DNA of 64,000 nt from Absidia repens (lineage: Eukaryota; Mucoromycota; Mucoromycetes; Mucorales; Cunninghamellaceae): NCBI GenBank assembly GCA_002105175.1, contig MCGE01000022.1, forward strand, positions 62,001-126,000, written 5' to 3'. Below the pieces are notes generated by a model, which was not told where the DNA came from, did no database searches, and worked only from the letters and a program-made list of their open reading frames with translations. This document shows, in pieces, positions 1 through 12,650 of the stretch. Within the stretch, counting starts at the first letter, position 1, and the number at the start of each line of letters is the position of its first letter. A program made the translations under genes and the position numbers.

Positions 1-939
1 GCTGCCAATGGGAGACAACAGAATGAGTCCATGCAAGCTTCATATATCCGTTCACTGTATTTGTGTTGACCTAATAGGAGAATGAATAACATGTCTATTA
101 GTGTTTCTGTCCCTGATTTCCTTTGCGTTTGGCTTACATTCAATTTTAAAGGTGAAGTAATCAGTCAAATGACGGCATTCATGATTTCCACGAAGTAAAA
201 ACAAACTGTTGGGATACCACATTTTTAACGACCAAAGATAAAGCACACACTACAAATCAAAGACATGAATCAATAAATAATGATAGATGAAATATTTGAC
301 TGTGGCCTATATTAGTATTTACCTCAATTGAAAAGTAGCCACGATCTACATAGTCACCTAAAAAGAGATACGTCGTATTCGCAGGATCGCCACCTACTTC
401 AAAGAGCTTCATCAGATCGTAGTATTGGCCATGAATATCTCCACATACTAGAAAAAGTAGTTGTTGAGTGTTTTGATACTGTCGGTTTCCGTGTTGTTTT
501 TTATTCTTACCAGTAATAGGTGCGCCGACCTCAAGCAAGTTGGGTTCACTTTTGAGTATTTCAGAGCACTTTTCAATGATATACAAGGCTTGATCTTCTG
601 TCAAACGGCCTTCCCGGTAAAAGTGATTCTTGAGAAAATTGATATCAGGTAAGCCAGGTCGTTCCTTGCTCCAAAATTCATCATCAGTAGGAGGGGCCAC
701 AGTTGGCGCAGGGACATCTACAGTATAATAATAATAATAACAAAGTTAAGGTTCTATGTATATCAAAAAGTTCATCAATTGCCGTGTTTGCATACTATCC
801 TTATATTACCTTTGATCACTCGCTCTTTCGTGCTGACCATAGACCCATCTTCCATAGTATGCATGGTAAAGTCTATGGTAGGTATGTCCGGTTTGTTTTG
901 TAAGCGTTGAAATGCTGGACTGGTGTCTATGTCTTCCAT
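1..939 (-). CDS. CNA1: Calcineurin A catalytic subunit (PP2B), N-terminal part
   Basis: This is the Ca2+/calmodulin-dependent Ser/Thr phosphatase catalytic subunit, cut by the left edge. Five exons read on the minus strand: 939-810, 717-511, 447-323, 249-138 and 70-1, all with GT-AG introns and matching phases. The start is the ATG at 939, and the protein begins [10 protein letters not shown]. Visible family hallmarks are the N-terminal [13 protein letters not shown] region, the metal-binding GDIHGQ, the GDYVDRG motif, and [16 protein letters not shown]. That last motif separates calcineurin from PP1 and PP2A. The remaining catalytic core, the calcineurin B-binding helix and the calmodulin and autoinhibitory segments lie outside the window. 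In fungi it dephosphorylates Crz1-type factors; that role is known of the family and not shown here. Confidence 0.96.
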
Positions 940-942
940 GGT

Positions 943-1985
943 GAGTTTTGATAAAAATAAAAAAAAAGGCGGGAGAAAAAGAGTTTTTTTTTTTTTTGTG
1001 AAGGATTATAATTTAAACCCAGATCAAACTGGGCAATTTTGATTTGGACAGCAAGGTTCAATATCCCCTCACAGGAACTAATTTCAGGTCAATCTCCTTT
1101 AAGAAAATATTTGGGTATCGCGCTCTTCAGCAATACGGCCGTTAACACATACATTTTTTTTTAAAAAACAGAAAAAGTTTCATAAAGTTGACAGTAAATG
1201 AAATAGGTCCACTGTTCGTATATATGACAAAGTACTGTACTGTACAGTAGATTGAAAATCAGATTTTCGAGCTCAATATGAGAGATACTAACAAATGCAA
1301 TGATAATACGGAAACAATGCCATAATTGTGGAAGTCATGCATCTGATATCTCAACTCTGAAAAATACAGTATGATGGGTTCCAGGAATACTTTTGAGATA
1401 TATAACTGTTCTTTCTAGTCAGATATAGTATGCCTCATTGAGTATCCTTTGATATAAAGGGTTGCATACTGTACGGCCTGCATACACGGTAAAGCATTTT
1501 GGGATGTTGTTTGGTAGACCTATGAGTTCTCATAATGAGGGTCCAGTACACTTCTGGACCGGAAACACGGTATGGTAATGATTGCGCTGCGATTATTAAA
1601 AACTGGTTTGCTCGAAGAAGGTTTGTAATATATCAATGCAAGGAACCATGTGATGTTGCAATATTTTTCGGTGTGAAACCAAAATCTTATTTCTTTTTTC
1701 TCTTTTTTTTTTTCTTTCTCTTTTTTATCACAATATTCACCAAGTAATCTGTCATCCGGATTACTAGCAAGCCGAATGCGCACCAATCTTATTTGGCAGC
1801 AATGTGTATCATGCGTATGATTCATGAAAACCGCCTTCAAGGTAATGACCAAAACCTTCTTCCGGTAAAGGATGGTCTCAATACAGTTACTCCAACGGCA
1901 TTTCTTTCCTGCTAAAGCTCAATCTTCCTTGAAAATGAAATCGGTGGTTCTGTGACTCATTTACTTTATTCCAGTAGGTTGTTTT
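943..1985. other. Intergenic, no gene seen
   Basis: AT-rich spacer upstream of calcineurin A. It contains T and A homopolymers at about 983, 1150 and 1690-1720. I see no ORF with coding character, no tRNA and no repeat shared with the rest of the window. The first ~200 bases upstream of 939 presumably hold the calcineurin promoter, but no specific site is recognisable. Confidence 0.6.
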
Positions 1986-3075
1986 TTGGGGGGCCGAGGG
2001 TATACGTATAGCAATACTAACAACTTTTATGAAATTATTTCCCACTACGAAGACACAAGAATTGGCCAGCAAAGGAACGGGTACTCTGAAACGTTATCAG
2101 GATGGGTATCTGACAATCAAGGGAAACAGCTCTCAATTTACGCAACAAGTTCGACACGTGAGCCATTGGACGTCAGCAAAACAGCTTTGTTGCTGTGCTG
2201 GTGGCGGAAGTCCTCTCTGGTATGAAAACTAAGCTCAAGACGTCTCTGGGTAAGGAAACTCCCGTCGTATTTACTCAGAAACCTAATGGTGCTTCATTCG
2301 GAATCACTCCTCATATGGACCAGGACCGGTTCTTTGAAAATGTACCTAAATGGTTAGATGACGATGCTGCATTGTTAATTTTTTAAATGACGGCAGCCAA
2401 GGTCGATCGGAACCCCTCCCGCTAGAAGGTAACACCGAAAACAATACAGAAGTATAGTAGATATGAACTAATATCAGCTTTATTCTATTAAATATCTAAA
2501 CTGGTTATGGGGCTGTAGTATATTACGAAGGACCTATCGAAAGTGATCAAGAACTCGTCGAAAATTACAAGGAAGATGGTAATGGGGTACGGGAAGCTAT
2601 TACTACAGTTTTGGATGAAGGGTATAATGGGCTCAAGTATATAACGGCTTGCGCTGGTATTACTTGGTCGCTCGATTAGACTTGATATCTATTTTGCTTC
2701 GGTTTCCTTCGTAAGACGAATACAAATGGGCGATTATATGAAGAGAATTATGATGTCGACTGATCCTCTCCTTTTTTTCTAAATTAGTCTTTTTGATCAA
2801 TTGTCCTATGAAACGATGATTCTCGCTTACTAGATTACACGCAGGAAACAAAGGCGTAAGTAGATTAAATAAATCAAGTAAAACGTGGGTACACTGCGGT
2901 GCAGGTGACTATATTATTAATGGTTCTATCTTGACAATAGAGACAGCGGACGGATCGACTGCGAAAATTACTGCTCGTGATACACTGGATACTTGGAAAG
3001 CAACTTTTGTATGAAATTGGAATGGTTGACTGCAGAAAATTGGAACTGGGTCGGCACAGAGCAGAAATCATTTAG
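1986..3075 (+). pseudogene. Decayed gene of unknown family
   Basis: Stretches with clear coding character follow each other on the plus strand but in different frames. They are 2029-2170 (contains GYLTIKGNSSQFTQQ), 2165-2385 (contains KPNGASFGITPHMDQDRFF), about 2377-2455 (contains NDGSQGRSEPLP), 2500-2680 (contains YYEGPIESDQELVENY and KYITACAGITW) and 2893-3010 (contains AGDYIINGSILTIE). No set of GT-AG introns joins them cleanly. One shift coincides with a T6 run at about 2377, so indels are the simplest explanation. I do not recognise the family. It could be a dead member of an orphan or horizontally acquired family, or a live gene damaged by sequencing indels. Confidence 0.5.
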
Positions 3076-3099
3076 CTATTGGGTTGGCAAATTTAGTTT

Positions 3100-3736
3100 A
3101 TTCAATTTGATCCCCTCCTCCAACGAATATTCGGGTTAGAATAGTGCATTGTGATTTAGTGTCTAGTTTTTTTTTTTTTATCTTATTTTATATATATTAA
3201 TAAAGATATAATTGGGGACTATTGTATTTGTTATTTGTTTTGGTTTTTGAATTATCTTAAGGCATGGATGGAAATGCCGATCGCCCCTCAGATCCAAATT
3301 AATTTTGAAGCGCCGCGAAATCAAATTTTATTTCTTTTAGGTCCCACTTTTTTTTTTTTTTTTCTACTTATTTCTTATTTTTATTTTATTTTATTTTTTG
3401 AATTCTTATGCACTTTTAGCCCTTCTTGTAAAATATATCTATATAAATTTTACATAGGACATAGTGCTTTCTTTTTTATTTATCTTTATATACATTATTA
3501 CTCTACAATATTTATTATATACTCTCATCTACTATCATCTGAACCTTCTCATTAAGCACTTCTTCTATATCTGTATACTATTCCCCTCCTCCTTTACCTT
3601 CCAACGACCATCATATACATATTGACACCTGTTTTTTATCATTTTGAATACCCTTTTTATACTTCCCTGATTTATTCGATTCTTCTCCTTTTACACACCT
3701 TTGATTGTTTACTTATTGACTGTTTGACAAGGAAGA
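3100..3736 (+). promoter_or_regulatory. Upstream region of the kinesin-3 gene
   Basis: Strongly T/pyrimidine-rich on the plus strand, with several T runs and ATATAT stretches, leading to the ATG at 3737. Pyrimidine-rich upstream strands are common in fungal promoters. No individual factor site or certain TATA box can be named, so this is an inference from position and composition. Confidence 0.35.
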
Positions 3737-6700
3737 ATGAGTGGCGGAAACATCAAGGTTGTGGTGCGATGTCGACCTTTGAACTCTAGAGGTAGCGAAT
3801 TGAACCTGAACATACCACAACGGAAAGGAAACTCATTTTTCTGTGATTTTTATATATAACTGATTTCTTTAGAGCTCAAACGTGGTGCTACTCCGTTGAT
3901 TGAAATGAAAGGTGATCAAACCATTATCAGTAAACCCTTGGACGCTCGCACAGGAAAAGAAAGCGAGGATCATAAAGCCTTTACCTTTGACAAATCCTAT
4001 TGGTCTGCTGATAAAGACGATCCGACCTATGCTGATCAACAAACTGTCTATAACGATCTTGGTGAAGATTTGCTCAATCATGCGTTCAATGGTTACAATT
4101 GTTGTATTTTTGCTTGTAAGTTTTGAAAATCGCAAGTCGCAACGGGGTGGAGGGACATGACAAATATTCACTCTTTTTTTTTTTTTTTTTTTCTCGTGAA
4201 GATGGACAAACTGGGTCTGGGAAGTCTTATTCCATGATGGGTTATGGTGAAGATATCGGTATCATTCCTCGAACATGTGAAGAACTCTTCAATCGTATCA
4301 ATCAAAATACTGATTCAAGTATTACCTTTGCGGCGGAGGTGTCTTATATTGAAATCTACAATGAAAAAGTCCGTGATTTACTGAACCCAAAGAACAAAGG
4401 CAATCTCAAAGTTCGTGAACATCCTAGTACTGGACCTTATGTCGAAGATCTTTCTCGCCTTGTGGTACGCTCCTTTGATGATATTAATCATTTGATGGAT
4501 GAAGGCAACAAGGTAAAATAAAATAAAATGACCTTTTTTTATGCTCTGAATATTAATCACTTGATTCTTATTTTTTTTTTTTTTTTTTTTTTTTTGTGCA
4601 TTAGGCTCGAACTGTTGCTGCTACGAATATGAATGAAACATCATCACGATCCCATGCTGTATTCACCGTCTTTCTTACTCAAAAACGACTCGATGAAATG
4701 ACGAAGCTTGAAACTGAAAAGGTGGCCCGGATTAGGTAAGAACACGATATTTTTGGATCATAGAAAAACACCATACTCAATATTCATGATTATTATTTTT
4801 TTGTGTTTTATAGTTTGGTCGATTTGGCAGGAAGTGAACGTGCTAATAGTACTGGTGCCACTGGTGCTCGTTTGAAGGAAGGTGCCAATATTAATCGATC
4901 TCTTACAACTCTTGGAAAGGTGATTGCTGGTTTAGCTGAACAATCTATAGCTGATTCCAGAAAAGGTGGCAAGAAATCAAAAGATAACTTTATACCCTAT
5001 CGTGATTCCGTAAGTATGATAAAATAAACAGCAATGTAATTACACCGGTTATAGTATCCTCATTCATTTTTATTTATTTACAGGTGCTCACTTGGCTTTT
5101 GAAAGACTCGCTCGGTGGTAACTCCAAAACGGCAATGATTGCTGCTATCTCTCCTGCTGACTATGATGAAACTCTCAGTACATTGCGTTATGCTGATCAA
5201 GCAAAGAAGATCAAGAACAAGGCCGTGGTGAACGAAGATCCAAACGCCAAGATGATTCGGGAACTCAAAGATGAATTGGAAGTCTTACGCTCTCGTCTCC
5301 ATGTTTATGCGCCTGAAGTAGTAGAAGAGCTTGCAGCGGGCAGCGTCCATAGACTCGCAAACAATGCTCCCGGCGGTCCTCCTGCTGGTGGTCTTGCTAT
5401 GTCTGCCTCACGGTCAGTACTAACGGATGGAAAGCAAGAATTTGAATTTGTGGATACGTCAGGCGTCAAAAGGAAAATGACAAAACTGGAAATTGTGGAT
5501 CAGTTACAAAGCTCGGAAAAACTTTTGGCCAATTTGAATGAAACCTGGGAAGAAAAGCTCAAGCGTACCGAATCCATCCAAATACAACGTGAACGCGCTT
5601 TGGAAGAACTTGGAATTGCTGTACACAAAAACAATGTCGGTGTCTACGCTCCAAAGAAAATGCCTCATCTCGTCAACCTCAATGAAGATCCTTTGATGTC
5701 TGAATGTCTTATGTATCAACTCAAACCAGGTATTACACATGTGGGTCGCAATGATGCGATGGATGCCACTGATTCTTCTCAATCAACTAACACTGATGGT
5801 ATCTCTACAATCACTCTTGGTGGATCGAATATACAAGATGATCACTGTTGGTTCAACAATGACAATGGTGTCGTGACTCTGCACCCCAAAAGCGACTCTT
5901 TGATCATGGTGAATGGCATGCGGACTTCAGAACCTCGTCAACTTCACAGCGGCTACCGTATTATATTGGGCAACTATCATATCTTTCGATTCAACCATCC
6001 GGAAGAAGTGCGGCGTGAAAGGGAAAGAACAGGTACACCAGCTACACCTGCATTAGCATCCCTATCAACTGAAATCAACCCAATGGATCTCGATAACAAT
6101 GTAGTTGCAACACACGAACGTTCCGATTCACCAACGACATTGGTCAGTGCACCTGGTGGCGGTGGATCAGAGCTCATGGATTGGAACTATGCACGATTGG
6201 AGGCGGTACGAAACTACTATTCGAAAGAAGGCAACTTTGATGGCATGAAGGATGATGAACTGGAAAAATTGTTCGATGATCTGACCAAAATACGGAAATC
6301 TCGGCGAAGCACCCGATGTGGTAGTCTACTCAGCTTTGACGACTTCTCAGCACAATCTACAGCAACCGATTTGGACACGATCAGCACAGCATTAACAAGT
6401 ACTGGCAGTGGCATGACAGCTCTCCTTGGACAGACTGATTACGAAGAAAAGATCATGGTTGAGAAGGAACGCTTGCAAAAAGAATTAAACGAACAGAAGC
6501 AATTTTATGAAGCCAAAATCAATCGAATGTCTATGCAATTCCCCTTCACTGACGACTCAAATTACGGCGACGACGACCTGGCCATGGCGGATGACATGCT
6601 TATGACCAGCCATCAACGTAGTCTGCTTCAAAAGGTGTATCAGCAATGGAGGAAATTACGATATGTCGCAATGGCGGAAGTGATCTTGACGAATGCAGCT

Positions 6701-9659
6701 ATACTCAAGGAAGCCAATATCATCTCTCGGGAACTGGAAAAAGAAACATCTTATCAGTTCACTATCATTGAAGACAGTCAATTCACGAATCCTCGCTCTT
6801 CTTGGGAATCTACCTACGCTTTACAACAATTCAACACTGACGACGATACTCATTTGTTGTCTGCCTCCAAACCTTGTGTGGGTGTCCGTGTTTTGGATCG
6901 AAAGCACCAGGTCATCTATATCTGGTCATTAGAAAACCTCAAAACTCGCCTGCAACAAATGAAAAATTTACTCGACTACAAAAATCAACCGCAGTATCGT
7001 GCTCATTTGAACTGGGAAGATCCATTTTATGAAACACCAAATCCGAAATATTCATTTATTGGTAGCGCGGCAACATCGGTTAGAAACCTTGTTCTACAGA
7101 AACCATATGAAAGCTTTGTGGAAATTATATGTCGATCTACGGGTCAAGTCAAGGGAATGCTCCGTGTTTTGATCTCACCCGTGGCAACAACAAGAGCTTC
7201 TCAACCTCCAGCACGGCATCATGAAAACGGAACCAACGTCACCAACAGCGCATCATCTTTTTTACCGCTACCACCTCAACAACAGTCCAATCCATCACAT
7301 CTTAAGGTCGGTCAGCAACTTATTTTTGAAGTACGTATGTTGGAAATCTGTGGGCTTCAAGAATCGGAATACACAGGTGTGCATGTCCAATTCCGCTTGT
7401 CTTCATTTGGTGGTATTCCTGCAGATTCAACAGCCGAAAAACTTTTTGCGACGGATCCTGTCAGTGGATTCGATGGATTATCTACCATTCCAGTGGAATA
7501 TAGTCAAACACTCTCGATGACGGTGACGTCAAGCATGTTGGAAGTACTGGGGCGCAATATGATCAACTTTGAGGTTTATGGTGTGGCAAGCTCGCGTGTA
7601 CTGAAGCAATATGAACGATGGGACGATCAAAGGGAAAAACCACGCTTGGCTGATCTTTTGGCAGCAAACAACAGTAGTCTAGGAAGTGATATGGATAGTC
7701 GATTGACAAAAACTATTTCGTCATCATCAAATTCAACGGCAACTGGAACACCGACATCTGCAATAACAGCGTCAACACCACCAAATTTGTCACCACAGCA
7801 ACATCAGCAACAACTACCTTCCTCATCAGAATTATCGTCTTCAATGATGGAACGACCTTTTGAAAATGATTTCATATCTATGGAGCGGCATGATGTTTCG
7901 GCTTGGCTTCAAATATCAGAACTGCTACCCAATGGTGATTACATGCCGGTACCAACCCTATCTGAAAACACACTCGACCGCGGGCTATTCAATTTGCGAC
8001 AAGGATTACAACGGCGGATCACCATCACATTGTCACATAACTCTGGTCGCCAATTTGAATGGAGTCGTATCTCTCGGGTCACTGTTGGCAAAATCAGGCT
8101 GCTGGATGCAAAAGGACGACTAATTGACGCTCAATCTCATGAAGACATTCCCATCAAGCTATTGGCTCAGCAACATGCGGTAGTCTACAACAACGATGGA
8201 ACAAGCCAATTGATAGCGCAAGGTGCGTGGGATAGTTCACAGCATGAATGCCTCTTTTTGAACCGACTGACTGCTCCACGCTCACGAATTTTGCTCCAGG
8301 TGACTTGGGAAGTGGAAACTGAAAAATGCTCCAAACCAATACAATTCAATATGGAAATGGCGATTCGGGTGACTAGTAGGGACAGCACTTCCAGTGGTCC
8401 TACCACTGCGTTTAGAATCAAGAAATTGTTGGGCACAGCGTCAGGCACAAAATATCTCAACAAGTGCAGTGGCCTTTTCACCGTCTACCTCCGACCTCCA
8501 ATGACTCGACGGGTCAGTCAGTTATGGCGACTCAACACTGCATGCAAGTACATTCGTGGCGAAGAAGTATTTTTGGGCTCTTGGCGCCCTCGTGGTGTAT
8601 CCCTGGTCAATGATTATAGGCATATCCAAGATCGGATTCGTTTGAAGGAGCAAGCTGTCTTTACCTCTCAAGTCCTTACACTGCATGCTGCTCGATCACA
8701 AACAAGCCATGGCGCGATGACAAAGGAAAAATACCAACTGGAACAATCTGTCTCGACTCAAAATAACAGTACCATCAACAACAACATCATCAATGGCAAC
8801 GGCAAAAAATCGGACTGGGGAAGTGATCACGACAACCGACAGCAGGATTTGCTACAAAAAGTATTGAGCCTTTGGACATCTCGTTTGGGGACCGAAAAAG
8901 ATGTAAGTGGAAAACAAACCAAAAACTTTTATATCGATATTCATGCCTTCTATTTGTTTGTATAGATCCAGTTGTGTCAAGATCCTCCTACACCTGGAAT
9001 GGTTGAATCGAATTATCGAGAAACGAACTGGAAAGGAACAAAGTTGTTGGCTGAAGTCAAGTCGGTAGCACAAACGTAAGTACAATACTGGATAAACGCG
9101 GCAAAGAATAAACTCCGATACTCATTGAATTCTTTCTCTTTTTACTTTTTTCTTTCCTGCAGAAATAATATATCTAAAAAGGGGTATCTGGCATATCAAG
9201 AAGATCCACTAGGTGATAAATGGGTCAAACGGTGGTGTATTATCAAAAGGTAAAAAAAAAAAAAAAAAGGTGCAAGAAAAAAGATGACTCAGGAAATGAT
9301 ACGATATTTTTTACGGTTTCTGATTATTCATATTCTATTACGTGGTTTTAGGCCTTACATCTACATTTATGCTCATCAAAACGAACAGGATGAACTTGGT
9401 GTGATAAATATATCATCCGTTCGTATTGATCATAATAAACCCCTGGAAAAGCTTTTACAGGTAAGACCTCCATGAGGCGAATCAAATAGATCATGCCATA
9501 GAGAGTAACATTTTTTCCATTTTATCTTTCTAGCGAAATCACGTCTTTTCATTGTATACCAACAACAATGCCTATACATTGCAAGCATCATCAAAATCGG
9601 ATATGTTGGATTGGATTGCAAAATTGGACCAGACGTATTCTCCACAATTAAAAGATTAG
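3737..9659 (+). CDS. Kinesin-3 motor protein (Unc104/KIF1 type)
   Basis: Plus-end microtubule motor that moves endosomes and other vesicles in fungal hyphae (family knowledge). Ten exons: 3737-3791, 3873-4115, 4202-4512, 4605-4735, 4814-5009, 5084-8902, 8966-9075, 9163-9249, 9352-9460 and 9534-9659. They sum to 1728 codons with consistent phases. Visible parts in order: the motor start [16 protein letters not shown]-loop GQTGSGKS (~102-108); switch I NETSSRSH (~213-220); switch II DLAGSE (~249-254); a forkhead-associated domain with GITHVGRN (~530-615); coiled-coil and KIF1B/DUF3694-type regions; and a C-terminal PH domain (~1625-1722, [10 protein letters not shown]...WVKRWCII). FHA plus C-terminal PH defines the Unc104/KIF1 class. 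Ser/Thr/Gln-rich linkers lie near 7240-7850. Introns 2 and 3 hold long T runs. Length and layout match full-length fungal kinesin-3. Confidence 0.96.
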
Positions 9660-10458
9660 AAGCCCCATTACTCATTTACTCAGTCCTCTCTTTTTTTTTT
9701 AACATTTACAAGTGAATTACACAAATCAATATCCTCATATTCACACTTATTATACATTTTTCCCACCCACCCAATATTCATTCTTTTATATATATTCCCT
9801 TCATTCATTTTGCCTCTCTCATTTTGCTTGTCAACATTCGTTTAGATGATAGTTTATTTTTTAGATATTTTTTATATGTATTTATAGTTAGTTTTGTTTA
9901 TCTTTTTATGCTCTCTTGTTTTTTATATGGTTCCCCCTTTTTGACCTCCGTACCCTTTAGTTGTTTTATATATTATGTTAGTTTATACCCTCTCTTACTG
10001 AATAAAGAATTTTTTTTTTACCCAATAAACGCCTATTATATTTTTTTGTGGTAGTGATGGAGGTAGTAAAAATAATGACGATCTATGTCATATGAAAATG
10101 AGAAAATGTGAGAGATGCACATGTTGAAGTAAACAAATTGGCATCATCGACGTGTGTTTGTCTGCTATGATTTGTTATTTCGCCCATTTCTCGGGCGGAC
10201 AAATAACTCAAAAAAAAAAAAAAAAAAAAAACTCACCTGATACATTCTAAACACAAAACTCGACCAGACAGAGAAAGCGGGGTAAATTCCGGTCACAAAA
10301 AAAAAACCCCCCTCTGCATGATAAAATTGATAGGGGAACTCAAAAATCCGTGAATTCCCTTTCTCTTTCCTTTTCTTCTCACTTTTTTCCACTTTTTTTT
10401 TCTCACACACCTAGGTACTTTTTTTTTCCTTTTCCCCTACTCTTTTACCCAACTTACA
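9660..10458. other. Kinesin 3' UTR and upstream region of fumarate reductase
   Basis: The first part is T-rich with an AATAAAG poly(A)-type signal near 10001-10007, fitting the kinesin 3' end. The second part is pyrimidine-rich, with an A20 run near 10210, and runs into the ATG at 10459. No separate gene is seen. Confidence 0.5.
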
Positions 10459-12650
10459 ATGTCACTTAAGAATCAAATCATCGTTGTTGGTGGTGGTCTC
10501 TCTGGTCTTTCAGCTGCTCATACTGTTTATGAACAAGGTGGAAATGTCTTGTTATTAGATAAAAACCCCTTCTTTGGGTAAGTTTGCGGAGGAAAAAAAA
10601 AAAAAAAAAAAAAAGGGAATGGTAACAGTACAGATGAACGAACATTGACTCAAACGATTTTTTAATCTAGTGGAAACTCTACCAAAGCTACATCTGGTAT
10701 CAACGGTGCTTTGACTCGTACTCAAATTTCTCAAGATATCAAAGACTCTGTTGAACAATTCTATCAAGATACTCTTAAAAGTGCAAGAGATTTGGCTCGT
10801 CCAGATCTTATCAAGGTGCTGACTGGTCGCTCATCGTCTGCTGTAGAATGGCTTCAAGACAAGTTCTCTCTCGATTTGTCCATTGTATCTCGTCTGGGTG
10901 GACATACTTTCCCTCGTACACACCGTGGCAAAGAACAATTCCCTGGTATGACGATTACCTATGCCCTGATGGAAGGATTGGAAGAACTTGCGGTATCTCA
11001 AAAGGAACGGGTCAAGATTATCAAGAAGGCCAAGGTGGAACAATTGATTCGTGACAGCAACAACAATGTGATTGGCGTCGAATATCAACTCGTTGGAAAC
11101 TCTGCTGATGGAAAGACTTACAAGGAATATGGCCCAGTTGTCCTTGCCACTGGTGGCTATGCTGCCGATTTTGGACCCAACTCGCTCCTCAAAGCCAACC
11201 GTCCTGAATTATATGATTTGTCTACCACCAACGGTGACCATTGTACTGGTGATGGTATCAAGATGGCCGCAGCTGCTGGTGCGAACCTGATTGATTTGGA
11301 AAAGGTGCAAGTACATCCTACTGGTTTGGTGGATCCCAAGGAACCTGATGCGAAGGTGAAATTCTTGGCCGCTGAAGCTCTCCGTGGTTCTGGTGGTCTT
11401 TTGTTGGATAACGAAGGTGAACGATTCTGTGACGAACTTGGTCATCGTGATTATGTTACTGGTATGATGTGGAAGAATAACAAATTCCCTATTCGTTTGG
11501 TCCTCAACACCGCTGCCTCAAAGGAAATCGAATGGCACTGTCGCCACTATGCTGGTCGTGGTCTGATGAAGCGCTTCGAAAGTGGAGAAGCTTTGGCTAA
11601 GGAAATGGGCATCTCACCTAGCAAATTGGCAGCAACTTTTGAATCTTACAACAAGATCGCTGATGGCAAGGTCAAGGATCCTTGGGGCAAACGTTTCTTC
11701 CATAATGTACCTATCAAAATGTCGGATTACTTCTACGTGGCTCATATGCAACCTGTCCTTCATTACACTATGGTAAAAAAAAAAAAAAAAAATTCTCACA
11801 CATTCAGCAAAAGGAAAAACACATGTCAACTCAACTTTAAATTATTATTTTCTATATCGGTATTTTATAGGGTGGTGTTGAAATCTCTCCAGATTCTGAA
11901 ATCAAGAACGCTAATGGTACACCTGTTCCCGGACTATTTGCCGCTGGTGAAATGTGTGGTGGTGTCCATGGTGCCAATCGTCTCGGTGGCTCGTCATTGC
12001 TTGGGTGTGTTGTATTTGGTCGTGTCGCTGGTCAATCCGCTGCTCGTTATCAGTATGCTCAACTTCTCAACCAAGGTGGATCTTCATCTGCTCAACAACG
12101 TCTTGGTGCCATTGCTCAACACTTGAATGGAGGTGTGGGCATTAGCTTGGTGGTCAATCCCAACGATCCTGGCCGTATCAACCTTGAAATTAATCTTGGT
12201 GATGCACCCAATGGTGGTAATATTGGTGGTGCGCCTGTGACCAACGCTGGTGGTGACTCTACTGCTGCTCCTGCTGCTCCTGCCGATAATCAAGTTGCAA
12301 AGCAAGATGAACCTCAAAAAATGGGCGAATATTCATTGGATGAAGTTGCAAAACACAACACTGATAAGGATTGTTGGGTAGTGGTGAATGGTCAAGTATT
12401 GAACGTGACTGACTTCCTCAGCGAACACCCTGGTGGCAAGAAGGCAATTATGATCTATGCTGGTCGTGATGCAACCGAAGAATTTAACATGATGCACAAG
12501 CCTGATGTCGTAGAAAAGGTAAAATGAATTGAGAAAAAAAAAAAAAAAAAAAAAAAAACGGGCTTCGTTTTAGTGCATTAGCTAATCTTGTATATCTTTT
12601 ATTTCTTCTAGTATGCACCTTACGCTATTATTGGTACTCTCAAGAAATGA
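10459..12650 (+). CDS. OSM1: Soluble fumarate reductase with C-terminal cytochrome b5 domain
   Basis: FAD enzyme that reduces fumarate to succinate and reoxidises flavin or NADH when oxygen is limiting; yeast relatives are Osm1/Frd1. Four exons: 10459-10577, 10671-11772, 11871-12518 and 12612-12650, giving 635 residues. Visible: N-terminal Rossmann motif [12 protein letters not shown] (~8-19); [13 protein letters not shown] flavin-binding segment; active-site region [11 protein letters not shown] and [10 protein letters not shown]; and [19 protein letters not shown] near the end of the flavoprotein domain. An Ala/Pro linker leads to a cytochrome b5 domain (~557-635) with the heme ligand HPGG and a second His in EEFNMMHKP. 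There is no obvious cleavable signal, so the location could be cytosol or mitochondrion. Introns 1, 3 and 4 contain A runs of about 18-25. Long reading frames that run through intron 3 are artefacts. Confidence 0.95.

Noticed and set aside
10711..12126. Single 471-codon frame covering most of fumarate reductase
   Set aside because: It reads through the intron at 11773-11870; the protein tail after the intron only makes sense after splicing.
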